Shown: positions 1 through 9,035, numbered from the stretch's first letter. The stretch is 64,000 bases of DNA from Xaviernesmea rhizosphaerae (GCF_001938945.1 NZ_MKIO01000021.1:62001-126000); one strand, 5' to 3'. Numbers and translations are program-made. The notes: generated by a model not told the origin, from the sequence alone.

Positions 1-598
1 CGGTGCCGATGGCCGCCGTCGGCTTGTCGACGCCGCCCTTGGGCTGGACGATCAGGTGATAGTCGGTGAGAATTAGCGGCAGGTCGGCATTGCCTTCCGC
101 CAGCGTCAGCACGAGATCGCCGGCCTTTTCCTCGATCGTCTTGATCGAGCGCAGCAGGCCGAGCGCGCCCGACTTGGACCCTTCGTCGGCATGGCGCTTC
201 AAGGTGGCGACCACATCGCCCACCGTCATGGTGGCGCCGTCATGGAAGCGCACGTCCTTGCGGATCTTGAAGGTCCAGACCGAGGCATCGGGCGAGGATT
301 CCCAGGAGGAGGCGAGCGCGGGTAGGGCCGCGCCGGTCTTCGGGTCGCTTTCGACCAGCGTGTCGCCCCAGAGGCGGCCGACGACGAAGAGCACGGAGGC
401 GCTGTAGGTTGCGGGGTCGAGCGTGTCGGTCGCAGCACCCCCCTTCAGGCCCATCTTCAGCGTGCCGCCGCGCTTGGGCTCCTGCGCCCGCGCGGCACCC
501 GGCAGAAGCAGGCCGGAGGCGGTGGCAGTCAGGCCAAGGCCCGCCGCGCCGCCGAGAAAACCGCGGCGCGTGACGCCGTTGAGAAAGTCGCTCATCAT
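1..598 (-). CDS. Peptide-type ABC transporter substrate-binding protein (N-terminal part, runs off window)
   Basis: Only the first ~199 residues are present; the gene continues leftward beyond base 1. The protein begins with a twin-arginine-like leader (TRRGFLGG, then a hydrophobic stretch ending AAR-AQE), so it is probably exported to the periplasm by Tat. The mature part follows the SBP_bac_5 (family 5, DppA/OppA-like) pattern: KRGGTLKMG, a WTFKIRKDVRFHDG segment and LTDYHLIVQP. It is a close paralogue of the complete binding protein at 5442-7037, and the two can be aligned by eye along the whole visible length. Two adjacent ATGs (598 and 595) can start it. It is divergent from the XRE-like regulator at 775, with a 176-bp region between them. 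The ligand cannot be told from sequence; peptide or opine-like compounds are typical of the family. Confidence 0.85.
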   Translation of the reverse strand, partial: MMSDFLNGVTRRGFLGGAAGLGLTATASGLLLPGAARAQEPKRGGTLKMGLKGGAATDTLDPATYSASVLFVVGRLWGDTLVESDPKTGAALPALASSWESSPDASVWTFKIRKDVRFHDGATMTVGDVVATLKRHADEGSKSGALGLLRSIKTIEEKAGDLVLTLAEGNADLPLILTDYHLIVQPKGGVDKPTAAIGT

Positions 599-774
599 CG
601 TTCCCTTCATCCTTGCCCGCCAGCCTTCAAGCCGTGCGGGATGCGCTTTGTTGCGGAAAAGGTAGTCGGCTGGGAGGGCCGCACAATTTCGCGAGTTGAC
701 GCGATCTGACGCGCGTTTACGCTAGGGGGCAAGCTGGAGCAGCCCGGCCTGCTTCAACACCATTCTTCGGCCCG

Positions 775-1569
775 ATGACCTCAGATCCGTTCCTCGTCAA
801 TCTGCGCTTTGCCTGCACCACCCGGCGCTCCGTCTCCGACATCTGCCGGGCGATCGGGCTCAACCGGCAGCAGTTCAACCGCTATATTGCCGGCCAGTCG
901 CGGCCGAGCCCGCACAATCTCGCGCGCATCGCCGCCTATTTCGGGGTGTCGGTGGCCGATTTCGCGCTGGAGCCCCGGCAGTTCGAGCTGCGCATTCTCA
1001 GCCCGGACCGAGACCGGTCCGAGGCGCGGCTGCTGCTTGACGGTTTTCCCGGCGACCTCCAGGTGCTGCGCCGGCATCTGGGCTATTACCAGACCTTCCA
1101 CCTCTCGCCGTCATGGCCAGGCATGGTCGTGTCCTCCTGCACGCGCCTGTGGGAAGAGCGCGGCTCGGTGCGCATCAAGTCGATCGAGCGTATGCGGGAC
1201 CCGGCCAACGAGATCATCCAGTTTTCCAAATATGTCGGCCTGGTCACCTGCTGGCGCAACCGGCTGTTCGTGGCCGAGCGCAGCGTCGGGCGCCAGCCGC
1301 TTTTGTCGCAGACCATCCTCGTGCCGTTCGAGGAGCATCAGCGCGTCTATCTGCGCGGCACGACCATGGGCGTCTCCTGGCGCAAGGGCAACATGCCCTA
1401 TGCCTCGCGCATGATCTGGCGGGCGCTGGGCCAGGAGGTGGACAAACGCCAGATGCTGGCGCGCTGCGGCGTACTGGCGCCGAATGCGCGCAGCCTGCCG
1501 CCAACGGTTCGCCAGTTCCTGAGCGGGCCGGAGGCCGACGTGCTCTCGGTGATGGATGCGCCGAGGTGA
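775..1569 (+). CDS. XRE-like helix-turn-helix transcriptional regulator
   Basis: A 264-residue protein with an N-terminal lambda-repressor-type helix-turn-helix at about residues 16-62 (SVSDICRAIGLNRQQFNRYIAG, then NLARIAAYFGVSVADF). The remaining ~200 residues match no domain I recognise and probably form a sensor or oligomerisation region. It is transcribed away from the substrate-binding protein gene at 598, so regulation of the neighbouring peptide transporter is a reasonable guess, but nothing in the sequence proves it. No strong Shine-Dalgarno precedes the ATG at 775. The first in-frame residues (MTSDPFLVNLRFAC) lead straight into the helix-turn-helix, which supports this start. Confidence 0.75.
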   Translation: MTSDPFLVNLRFACTTRRSVSDICRAIGLNRQQFNRYIAGQSRPSPHNLARIAAYFGVSVADFALEPRQFELRILSPDRDRSEARLLLDGFPGDLQVLRRHLGYYQTFHLSPSWPGMVVSSCTRLWEERGSVRIKSIERMRDPANEIIQFSKYVGLVTCWRNRLFVAERSVGRQPLLSQTILVPFEEHQRVYLRGTTMGVSWRKGNMPYASRMIWRALGQEVDKRQMLARCGVLAPNARSLPPTVRQFLSGPEADVLSVMDAPR

Positions 1570-1651
1570 GCGGTGCCGCCCGCATTGCGCTGAGAGCAGC
1601 GGGTTGAAAGCCAACGGCATGATCGATGATGCAATGGATTTGGTGGCGTCG

Positions 1652-1761
1652 GCCCCCTCATCTGCTTACCAGCATCCGACCGGGAACGAGCCACGGGTCT
1701 CGTCCCGTCCTTCGGACCCCCGTTGGGGAGAAGATGGCCCGAAGGGTCAGATGAGGGGGGC
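1652..1761. repeat. Intergenic palindromic repeat of rhizobial type
   Basis: The ends are inverted repeats: GCCCCCTCATCTG (1652-1664) against CAGATGAGGGGGGC (1748-1761), one extra G in the right arm. The interior has further short complementary stretches (CGGGAACGAGCC, GGGTCTCGTCCCG). It lies between convergent genes (ends at 1569 and 1867). The CCCCTCATC...GATGAGGGG outline resembles the dispersed intergenic palindromes common in Rhizobiaceae genomes. Copy number cannot be judged from one window. A second small perfect palindrome, CGCATCGATGCG, follows at 1826-1837. The rest of 1570-1866 holds no gene I can support. Confidence 0.55.
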
Positions 1762-1866
1762 AAACGCACAAGCCTCTGTGCCGAGCCCGCCTCAGGGCCG
1801 CCCAATCCGCTAAATTTTCCCGCATCGCATCGATGCGAAAGCGGCCGGCATCGACCGGCTCGACTG

Positions 1867-3498
1867 TCAGTTCCCCGCGCTCTCCATCCGCCGCGTCGCC
1901 AGCACCTTTTCCAGCCAGCCGATTTCCATTTCCGGCACCGATTTCAAGAGGAGATCGGTATAGTCGTCGAAGGGAGGCGAGAGGGCAGTGGATTTCGGGC
2001 CGAAGCGTACCAGCCGGCCGCGATGCATCACCGCCACCGAATCGGCGATCGCCCGGACGATGGCGATGTCATGGGTGATGAAGACATAGGAGACATGCGT
2101 GTCTTCCTGCAGCTTCAGAAGCAGCTTCAGAATGCCTTCCGCCACCAGCGGGTCGAGTGCCGAGGTCGGCTCGTCGCAGAGGATCAGCTCCGGTCGGGCT
2201 GCCAGCGCGCGGGCAATCGCCACGCGCTGCTTCTGCCCGCCGGAAAGTTCGGCCGGATAGCGGTCGAGGAAGCGGTCGCCCATCTCGATCTGGTCGAGAA
2301 GCTGGCGCACGCGCTCGGTCTTTTTCGCGCCGTGGATGCCTTCATAGAAGGAGATGGGGCGGCCGATGATCTCGCGCACCGTCTGGCGCGGGTTCATCGC
2401 CGTATCGGCCATCTGGTAGATCATCTGGATGCGGCGCAGCTGTTCCTTGGAGCGGCCCTTGAGCGTGCGCGGCAGCTCGGCCCCGTCGAAGCGGATGCGG
2501 CCCTCGGTCGGCGGCAGGAGGCCGGTGATGACGCGGGCAAGCGTGGACTTGCCAGACCCGCTCTCGCCGACGATCGCCAGTGTCTGCCCTTTGGGCAGGG
2601 TCAGCGAGATGTCGTGCAGCACCTTGAAGCCATTGCCGTAGCTGGCGCTGACATGGTCGATGGTCAGCACGGGGCTCGACTGATCGACTGCTTCCGGCCG
2701 CGCCGTCTGGCGCACGCTGACGAGCGCGCGGGTATAGTCCTCGCGCGGGGCCTCGATGATCTGGCGGGTGCTGCCATATTCGACAGTCTTGCCATGGCGC
2801 AGCACCATGATGTCGTCGGCGATCTGGGCGACGACGGCGAGATCATGGGTGATGTAGAGCGCGGCGGTGTGCGTTTCCTCGATCGCGTGCTTGATCGCGG
2901 CCAGCACGTCGATCTGCGTGGTCACGTCGAGCGCCGTGGTCGGCTCGTCGAAAACGATCAGCTCCGGGTTCGGGCAGAGCGCCATGGCGGTCATCGCCCG
3001 CTGCAACTGCCCGCCCGAGACCTGATGCGGAAAGCGCTTGCCGAAGGTTTCGGGATTGGGCAGGCCGAGGATGGTGAAGAGATGAAGCGCGCGCTTTTCC
3101 GCCTCCGCCCGGCTCATGATGCCGTGGCGCAGGCTCGCCTCGATCACCTGTTCGCCCAGCCTGTGGGCCGGGTTGAAGGCGGCCGCGGCCGATTGCGCGA
3201 CATAGCAGACCTTGGACCCGCGCAAGCCCCGGATGCCGGCGCGGCCGAGCGCGAGGATATCCGTGCCGTTGAGCTTCACCTCGCCGCCGGTGATGCGTGC
3301 GCCGCCGCGGCCATAGGCAAGGGCAGACAGGCCGATCGTGGATTTGCCGGCCCCGGATTCGCCGATCAGGCCGAGCACCTTGCCCTTTTCGACGGAGAAG
3401 GACACGCCATCCACCAGCGTCACCGTCTTCGGCGCCTCGCCGGGTGCATAGCTGGTGGCCTCGATCCTGAGGCCGTTGACGCTCAGAAGCTCAGGCAT
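1867..3498 (-). CDS. Peptide ABC transporter, fused double ATP-binding protein (DppD-DppF type)
   Basis: A 543-residue protein made of two complete ABC ATPase domains. Domain 1 has Walker A GESGAGKST at residues 46-54, signature SGGQLQR at 161-167 and Walker B IVFDEPTTALD. Domain 2 has Walker A GESGSGKST at 311-319, signature LSGGQKQR and ILCDEPTSALD. Both ATPase chains that DppD/DppF supply separately in other bacteria are therefore on one polypeptide. It should power ligand uptake through the two permeases encoded just upstream. Its ATG (3498) overlaps the end of the preceding permease gene by 8 bases, so the genes are translationally coupled. It is the last gene of the operon that starts with the binding protein at 7037. 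Confidence 0.93.
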   Translation of the reverse strand: MPELLSVNGLRIEATSYAPGEAPKTVTLVDGVSFSVEKGKVLGLIGESGAGKSTIGLSALAYGRGGARITGGEVKLNGTDILALGRAGIRGLRGSKVCYVAQSAAAAFNPAHRLGEQVIEASLRHGIMSRAEAEKRALHLFTILGLPNPETFGKRFPHQVSGGQLQRAMTAMALCPNPELIVFDEPTTALDVTTQIDVLAAIKHAIEETHTAALYITHDLAVVAQIADDIMVLRHGKTVEYGSTRQIIEAPREDYTRALVSVRQTARPEAVDQSSPVLTIDHVSASYGNGFKVLHDISLTLPKGQTLAIVGESGSGKSTLARVITGLLPPTEGRIRFDGAELPRTLKGRSKEQLRRIQMIYQMADTAMNPRQTVREIIGRPISFYEGIHGAKKTERVRQLLDQIEMGDRFLDRYPAELSGGQKQRVAIARALAARPELILCDEPTSALDPLVAEGILKLLLKLQEDTHVSYVFITHDIAIVRAIADSVAVMHRGRLVRFGPKSTALSPPFDDYTDLLLKSVPEMEIGWLEKVLATRRMESAGN

Positions 3499-4318
3499 CG
3501 CCGCGCCCTCCCTTGAGGCTCGAGGTGCGTTTCATCATCCAGTCGACCACGAGGTTGACGGAGACGGCGAGGGCGGCGATGGCCGCGCCCGGCACCAGTG
3601 CCGCCGAAATGCCGAAGATGATGCCGTCCTTGTTGTCTTTGACCATGCCGCCCCAGTCGGCGGCCGGCGGCTGGATGCCGAGGCCGAGGAAGGAGAGCGT
3701 GGACAAAAACAGGATCGAGAAGGCGAAGCGCAGGCCGAATTCGGCGAGCAGCGGCGAGAGCGTGTTGGGCAGGATCTCGCGGAAGATGATCCAGAGGTGG
3801 CCCTCGCCGCGCAGGCGCGCCGCTTCCACGAATTCCATCACCGCGACATCCAGCGCCACGGCCCGGCCGATGCGGAAGACGCGGGTGCTGTCGAGCACGG
3901 CCATGACCAGGATCAGGATCCAGAGATGCTGCGGCAGCACCGCCAGCACCACCAGCGCGAAGATCAGCGTGGGGATCGCCATCATCAGATCGTTGAAGCG
4001 GGAGAAGAGCTGGTCGATCAGGCCGCCGGTGACGGCGGCGGTAAAGGACAGCGCCATGCCGAGCGAGAAGGAGAGCACGGTGGCCGCCAGCGCCACCAGA
4101 ATGGTGGTGCGCGCGCCGAAGATCAGGCGTGACAGGAGATCGCGGCCGAGATTGTCGGTGCCGAGCAGGAAGTCGCCGCCGGCTGGAAGCCAGACATCGC
4201 CCACCACCTGCGTCTCGCCATAGGGCGCGATGAAGGGGGCGAAGAGGGCGCAGACGAGCGCGAGCGCGATGCCGGCCATGCCGATCCAGGCGCTGATGGG
4301 AACGCTGGCAAGCCTCAT
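3491..4318 (-). CDS. Peptide ABC transporter permease, DppC-like
   Basis: A 275-residue inner-membrane permease of the BPD_transp_1 superfamily. The N-terminus (WIGMAGIALALVCALFAPF) is the first membrane helix and is followed by a periplasmic loop with GTDNLGRDLLSRLIFGAR, a hallmark of DppC/OppC-type subunits. The cytoplasmic EAA loop reads EAARLRGEGHLWIIFREILPN. It pairs with the DppB-like permease encoded upstream, with an ATGA overlap (stop and start sharing bases 4315-4318), and overlaps the downstream ATPase gene by 8 bases. Specificity is unknown. Confidence 0.92.
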   Translation of the reverse strand: MRLASVPISAWIGMAGIALALVCALFAPFIAPYGETQVVGDVWLPAGGDFLLGTDNLGRDLLSRLIFGARTTILVALAATVLSFSLGMALSFTAAVTGGLIDQLFSRFNDLMMAIPTLIFALVVLAVLPQHLWILILVMAVLDSTRVFRIGRAVALDVAVMEFVEAARLRGEGHLWIIFREILPNTLSPLLAEFGLRFAFSILFLSTLSFLGLGIQPPAADWGGMVKDNKDGIIFGISAALVPGAAIAALAVSVNLVVDWMMKRTSSLKGGRGDA

Positions 4319-5442
4319 CGCGGATGCCTCAGTCGGGGATTGGCGAGAATGGCGATGATATCGGCCGCCATGTTGAGGAAGATGTAGAAGGCGGCGAAGA
4401 TCAGGCCGCAGGCCTGCACCACCGGCATGTCGCGCACCGTCACGGCATCCACCATGTACTGGCCCATGCCGGGATAGACGAACACCACCTCGACCACGAC
4501 GACGCCGACGACGAGATAGGCGAGGTTGAGCGCGATGACGTTGACGACGGGGGCAACGGCATTGGGCGCGGCATGGCGGGCGATGATGCGGAAGGCGGAC
4601 AGACCCTTAAGCTCCGCCGTCTCGACATAGGCCGAGGACATGACGTTGAGGATCGCTGCCCGGGTCATGCGCATCATATGGGCAAGCACCACCAGCACCA
4701 GCGTCGCCACCGGCAGCGCGATGGCCGAGAGACGGTCGAGAAAGCCCATCCCGTCATAGACGGTGGCCGGGAAGGTCGCCACGCCATATTGCACGGCGAA
4801 GACCATGATCAGGAGGTAGCCGACGAAGAATTCGGGCAGCGAGATCGCCGCCAGCGAAACGATGTTGATGATCTTGTCCGGCAGCCGGTTGCGATATTGC
4901 ACGGCAAGCATGCCGAGCCCGACAGCGAGCGGGATCGAGACGAGCGCCGCGAAGAAGGCGAGGAACAGGGAATTGCCCAGCCGCTTGCCGATCTGCTCGG
5001 AGACCGAATTGCGGCTCGCCCAGGACGTGCCGAAATCGCCCTGCAGCGCGCCGCCGAGCCATTCGAAATAGCGGGTGGTCACCGGCCGGTCGAGGCCGAG
5101 ATCGGCCCGGATGTTGGCGACGGCCTGCGGCGTTGCCGACTGGCCGAGATAGGTGGTGGCGAAATCGCCAGGCAGGGCTTCGATCCCGCCGAAGATCATC
5201 ACCGAGACGGCAAAGAGCAGGGCGACGGACAGGCCGAGCCGCTGCAGGATCAGCCCGGCCAGCGGATGGCGCCGCACGAAGCGGCGCCATGCATTGGGAC
5301 CAGACATGGAAGGACCAGACAGAGGGGAACCGGAGACCGGCGCGGAGGGGTCGGCTGGCGTGGCGGGCGGGATACCCCCCGCCGCCAGACCGCCGGTTGC
5401 CGCATCATGGACCGGCGCTGCCGGCTGGCCTGCCGCCGCCAT
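4315..5442 (-). CDS. Peptide ABC transporter permease, DppB-like
   Basis: A 375-residue inner-membrane subunit. I place the start at ATG 5442 because it forms a TGATG junction with the stop codon of the binding-protein gene, the pattern used by every other pair in this operon. That gives a 45-residue Ala/Pro-rich N-terminal extension before the conserved body. An alternative ATG at 5307 (MSGPNAWRRFVRR) would give a family-typical length. The core shows the DppB pattern: LILQRLGLSVALLFAVSV, then LPGDFATTYLGQSAT, a periplasmic GDFGTSWASRNSV loop, and the EAA loop ETAELKGLSAFRIIARHAAPN. Frames further upstream on this strand overlap the binding protein and are not part of the gene. Confidence 0.9.
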   Translation of the reverse strand: MAAAGQPAAPVHDAATGGLAAGGIPPATPADPSAPVSGSPLSGPSMSGPNAWRRFVRRHPLAGLILQRLGLSVALLFAVSVMIFGGIEALPGDFATTYLGQSATPQAVANIRADLGLDRPVTTRYFEWLGGALQGDFGTSWASRNSVSEQIGKRLGNSLFLAFFAALVSIPLAVGLGMLAVQYRNRLPDKIINIVSLAAISLPEFFVGYLLIMVFAVQYGVATFPATVYDGMGFLDRLSAIALPVATLVLVVLAHMMRMTRAAILNVMSSAYVETAELKGLSAFRIIARHAAPNAVAPVVNVIALNLAYLVVGVVVVEVVFVYPGMGQYMVDAVTVRDMPVVQACGLIFAAFYIFLNMAADIIAILANPRLRHPR

Positions 5443-7037
5443 CAGGCGTCGAGCCAGACGCGGGTTGCGACATAGCCGTTCGACATGTCGTTGCCGATGT
5501 CGTGGACATAGCCTTTGACCTTTTTGGAGGAGGCGTTCACGAAGTCGTTGAACATCGGCAGGATCAGGCCGCCCTCGTCGCGCACCATCATCGCCATGGT
5601 GCGGTACATGTCCTTGCGCTTGGCCTCGTCGAGTTCGGCGCGGGCTTCCAGCAGGATCTTGTCGAAATCCGGACGCTTGAAGCGCGTGTCGTTCCAATCG
5701 GCCGTGGAGAGATAGGCGGTGGAATACATCTGGTCCTGCGTCGGCCGGCCGCCCCAGTAGGAGGTGGAGAAGGGCTGGACGTTCCAGACATTCGACCAGT
5801 AGCCGTCGCCCGGTTCGCGCTTGATGTCGATGGCGATGCCGGCCTTCTTGCAGCTTTCCTGATAAAGCACGGCGGCATCGACCGCGCCGGGGAAGGCAAC
5901 TTCGGACGTGCGCAGCAGCACCGAGCCGGAATGGCCGGATTTCTTGTAGTGGAAGGAGGCCTTGTCCGGATCATAGACCCGCTGCTCGATCCCCTCGGGG
6001 AACAGCGCATAGGTGGAATTGATCGGGAAATCATTGCCGACCTTGCCGTAGCCGCCGAGCACCTTCTGCACCATGGTCTCGCGGTCCATGGCATATTTCA
6101 GCGCCAGGCGCAGGTCGTTATTGTCGAACGGCGCCTTGTCGCAATGCATGATGAAGACGTAATGGCCGCGCCCTGACGTGGAGAGGATCTCGACCGTCGG
6201 TGCGCGCTTCAGGAGGCTCACCGTCTTGGGATCGACGCGGTTGATGAAATGCACCTGGCCGGAGGAGAGCGCGGCGACGCGGGCGGTCGCGTCGTTCATG
6301 TTGATGATTTCGATGCTGTCGACATAGCCGCGGTCTGAGCGCCAGTCGTCCTTGTTGCGCTCGAAGGTGGCGCGCACGCCCGGTTCGAAAGTCAGGAGCT
6401 TGTAGGGTCCGGTGCCGATCGAGGCGAAGGGATCGTCATAGCCGCCATTCGGCTGGATCACGAGATGGTAGTCGGTCAGGAGGAGCGGCATGTCGGCATT
6501 GCCTTCGCTCAGCGTCAGCACGACATTGTCGCCATCGGCCTTGATCTCCTTGATCGACTTGACCACGCCGAGCGCACCGGATTCCGACTTCGCGTCGGTG
6601 TGGCGCTGCAGGGTCTTGACCACGTCCTCGACCGTCAGCTCCTTGCCATTGTGGAACGTGACGCCCTTGCGGATCTTGAAGGTCCAGGTGGCGGCGTCAG
6701 CGGAGGGCTCCCAGCTTTCGGCGAGCGCGGGCACGGCCGCACCCGTGGTGGGGTGGGACTCCACCAGCATGTCGCCCCAGCAGCGGCCGACGCAGAACAT
6801 GATCTGCGATAGAAATTTCGCCGGGTCCTTGCTGTCGGTGGCCGAGCCGCCTTCCAGGCCGAGCTTCAGGTGGCCGCCGCGCTTGGGCTCCTGCGCTTCA
6901 GCCGCCGTGGAAAACAGCGTGCCTGCCGTCGTGGCCGCCAGGCCGGCGGCTGCGGCGCGACCCATGAATTCGCGGCGGTTCATCGCGCCGAGCGTCACCT
7001 GGTTTTTCAGGTAGCGTGTCCAGTCGTTCATCTGCAT
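5442..7037 (-). CDS. Peptide-type ABC transporter substrate-binding protein
   Basis: A 531-residue periplasmic binding protein of family 5 (DppA/OppA class). An unusually long leader (MQMNDWTRYLKNQVTLGAM) precedes a twin-arginine motif NRREFMG and a hydrophobic stretch ending FSTAAEAQE, so Tat export is likely. The family motif WTFKIRKGVTFHNG is clear, and the last residues (YVATRVWLDA) complete the fold. The ATG at 7037 has a GAGGGG Shine-Dalgarno about seven bases upstream. It is first in an operon with two permeases and the fused ATPase, and is a paralogue of the truncated binding protein at the window's left edge. Confidence 0.92.
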   Translation of the reverse strand: MQMNDWTRYLKNQVTLGAMNRREFMGRAAAAGLAATTAGTLFSTAAEAQEPKRGGHLKLGLEGGSATDSKDPAKFLSQIMFCVGRCWGDMLVESHPTTGAAVPALAESWEPSADAATWTFKIRKGVTFHNGKELTVEDVVKTLQRHTDAKSESGALGVVKSIKEIKADGDNVVLTLSEGNADMPLLLTDYHLVIQPNGGYDDPFASIGTGPYKLLTFEPGVRATFERNKDDWRSDRGYVDSIEIINMNDATARVAALSSGQVHFINRVDPKTVSLLKRAPTVEILSTSGRGHYVFIMHCDKAPFDNNDLRLALKYAMDRETMVQKVLGGYGKVGNDFPINSTYALFPEGIEQRVYDPDKASFHYKKSGHSGSVLLRTSEVAFPGAVDAAVLYQESCKKAGIAIDIKREPGDGYWSNVWNVQPFSTSYWGGRPTQDQMYSTAYLSTADWNDTRFKRPDFDKILLEARAELDEAKRKDMYRTMAMMVRDEGGLILPMFNDFVNASSKKVKGYVHDIGNDMSNGYVATRVWLDA

Positions 7038-7479
7038 TCCCCTCGTTCAGCCGCTTCGGGCTTTTTCTATGATAATCCGGCCTCTTTCGGGCCGGTCGCT
7101 TCAGTCCGACGGTTGCTCCCCCTGCCGGAACGCTGTGGCGCGTGATGCGTGGCGGCCTGCGAAGGGATGTGTCTCCCTTCAGCGTCAGGCCGTGGTCACA
7201 TCGGCCCATCCGCCGCTTCTCAGCGGTACATTCCCTGCCGATGGCCTGGCTGTGCCGGCTCTGTCTTGCAACGATAGCCTGTTTCCCGACATTTGAGGCC
7301 CTTCTTGCGACATGAGATGGCGCTGTGAGACTATCGGTGCCGAGAAGTTAGGCTAGCTCTAAAAACAGGCATATGCACAAGAACACATGATTTTCATCGG
7401 CGCAACCCCGGCTGCACCGTGAAAGATCCGGTAAGAATACGCTATCCAAAACCAATTGATCTTGGAGGCGCACAAAGGC
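7038..7479. promoter_or_regulatory. 442-bp intergenic region, presumed promoter of the peptide transporter operon
   Basis: No gene is supported here. The stretch about 7340-7460 is visibly AT-richer than the surrounding DNA and lies upstream (minus strand) of the binding-protein start at 7037. A small hairpin (CCGGCC, loop, GGCCGG, about 7078-7096) sits in the presumed leader. I could not assign a convincing -35/-10 pair. Confidence 0.35.
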
Positions 7480-8997
7480 TCAGCGCGGCTGGCCGACGAA
7501 CCGGCCGGCGCCCTCGGGCCGCGCGAGCGCGCCATGGGCCTCGGCGATCGGCGCCAGACGGTCGAGAACCGCCTGCGGCGCCGGCGACGCCCTGCCGGCC
7601 GCGCTGTCGACGTGAAGCATCATCTGCTCGGCCGTTGCCAGCACCGCGCCGGTCTCGGCGTCGTGAACGCAGGAGAAGAAGTGCAGACGTTTCGCGTCAT
7701 GGGAGAGGAGCTGCAGCGTCGTGTAAAGGCGCTGGCCGAGCCGGGCTTCGCCGAGATGGCGCAGATGGGTTTCGACCGTGTAATAGCTGTGGCCCGCCTC
7801 GACATAGGCCATGTCCACGCCGATCAGCCGGAGCAGCGCATCGGCGGTGTCGCCGAACAGCTGGAGATAGCGGTGCTCGGTCATGTGGCCATTATAGTCC
7901 ACCCAGGCGGCACTGACCTTGGCCTCGACCAGACGCAGCGGCGCAGACGGGTCGGGCCGCCCGGGAGCCTTGGCCTCGCGCCAGAGCCGCTGCTCGAAAT
8001 TGGCCAGCAACTGGCCCGCGCCCCAGCCTTCGCCGCCATTGCCGCCCTTCAGCGCCTGGAGGATGCCGACGAGGTTCTCGTCGCGGATCCGCTCCAGCTC
8101 GCGGATCGAACGACCCTTGGCCTGCGCATCCGACTGGGCGCCGATCTTCTCCACCAGCGCGTCGTTAAGATCGACGACATCGGTGAGCTTGGTCCAGGGC
8201 CAGGCCAGGCAGGGGCCGAACTGGGCGAGGAAATGGCGCATGCCGGCTTCGCCGCCGGCGATGCGATAGGTCTCGAACAGGCCCATCTGTGCCCAGCGCA
8301 GGCCGAAGGAATAGCGGATCACATTGTCGAGCGTTTCCGTATCGCAGATCCCGTCATGGATCAGCCACAGCGCCTCGCGCCAGAGCGCTTCCAGCAGACG
8401 GTCGCCGACGAAGGCCTCGATCTCCTTGTGGATCACCACACCCTTCATGCCGATCTGCTCGGCCGCGCGCTCGGCGCGGGCGATGGTGTCGGCGGTCGTC
8501 CCGGTGCCGCCGACCAGCTCCACCAGCGGCAGGAGATAGACCGGATTATAGGGATGGGCGACGAAGAAGCGGCCGGGATGGGCCATGTCGCGCTGCAACT
8601 CGCTCGGAAGCAGCCCGGAGGTGGAGGAGCCGATCAGCGCATCGGGGCGGGCATGGGCATCGATCTCGGTCAGCACGCCGCGCTTCAGCTCCAGCCGCTC
8701 GGGAACGCTTTCCTGAATCCAATCCGCGACTTCCACCGCCTCCCTCAGGCTCTTGCAGAAGATGAGCTTGCCGCGCGGCGGCAAGGGCGCGGTGGTCAGC
8801 ATGGCATAAGCGCGCTCGGCATTGGCCATGACCTCGCCGATGATGCGCTCGGCTTCCGGATGCGGATCGTAGATGCGGGTGTCGATGCCGGCGAGCACGA
8901 AGCGTGCGGCCCAGGCGCCGCCGATGACGCCGCCGCCGATGCAGGCGGCTTTGGTAATGGTGCTTGGGGTGATGGTGCTTGGGGTGATGGTGGTCAT
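7480..8997 (-). CDS. cdhA: L-carnitine dehydrogenase fused to hot-dog thioesterase
   Basis: A 505-residue two-domain protein. Residues ~15-315 are a 3-hydroxyacyl-CoA-dehydrogenase-like NAD enzyme: Rossmann glycine motif GGGVIGG at 21-27, then SSTSGLLPSEL and RFFVAHPYNPVYLLPLVELVGG. This is the pattern of L-carnitine 3-dehydrogenase, which oxidises carnitine to 3-dehydrocarnitine. Residues ~350-490 are a 4HBT hot-dog thioesterase with the hallmark WVDYNGHM at 365-372. Such fusions are known in rhizobia, where the thioesterase is expected to release glycine betaine from betainyl-CoA. The gene follows the dehydrocarnitine-cleaving enzyme at 9036-9950, completing the pathway. I prefer ATG 8997 (GAGAGG about nine bases upstream); a GTG at 9033 would add 12 residues. 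Confidence 0.88.
   Translation of the reverse strand: MTTITPSTITPSTITKAACIGGGVIGGAWAARFVLAGIDTRIYDPHPEAERIIGEVMANAERAYAMLTTAPLPPRGKLIFCKSLREAVEVADWIQESVPERLELKRGVLTEIDAHARPDALIGSSTSGLLPSELQRDMAHPGRFFVAHPYNPVYLLPLVELVGGTGTTADTIARAERAAEQIGMKGVVIHKEIEAFVGDRLLEALWREALWLIHDGICDTETLDNVIRYSFGLRWAQMGLFETYRIAGGEAGMRHFLAQFGPCLAWPWTKLTDVVDLNDALVEKIGAQSDAQAKGRSIRELERIRDENLVGILQALKGGNGGEGWGAGQLLANFEQRLWREAKAPGRPDPSAPLRLVEAKVSAAWVDYNGHMTEHRYLQLFGDTADALLRLIGVDMAYVEAGHSYYTVETHLRHLGEARLGQRLYTTLQLLSHDAKRLHFFSCVHDAETGAVLATAEQMMLHVDSAAGRASPAPQAVLDRLAPIAEAHGALARPEGAGRFVGQPR
8961..8990. repeat. 15-bp perfect tandem duplication inside the 5' end of cdhA
   Basis: TGCTTGGGGTGATGG occurs twice head to tail (8961-8975 and 8976-8990). 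It encodes a repeated ITPST pentapeptide just before the Rossmann fold, so the reading frame is kept. It looks like recent slippage in a non-conserved leader. Confidence 0.85.
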
Positions 8998-9035
8998 TCT
9001 CGTAACCCTCTCTTGGCGCGTGGCTTTGCTCACCG

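Noticed and set aside
1723..3516. A long plus-strand open frame of about 597 codons opposite the ABC ATPase gene
   Set aside because: It mirrors the conserved minus-strand ATPase; in GC-rich DNA long antisense frames are expected. Its sequence is rich in Arg/Gly/Ala/His with no domain.
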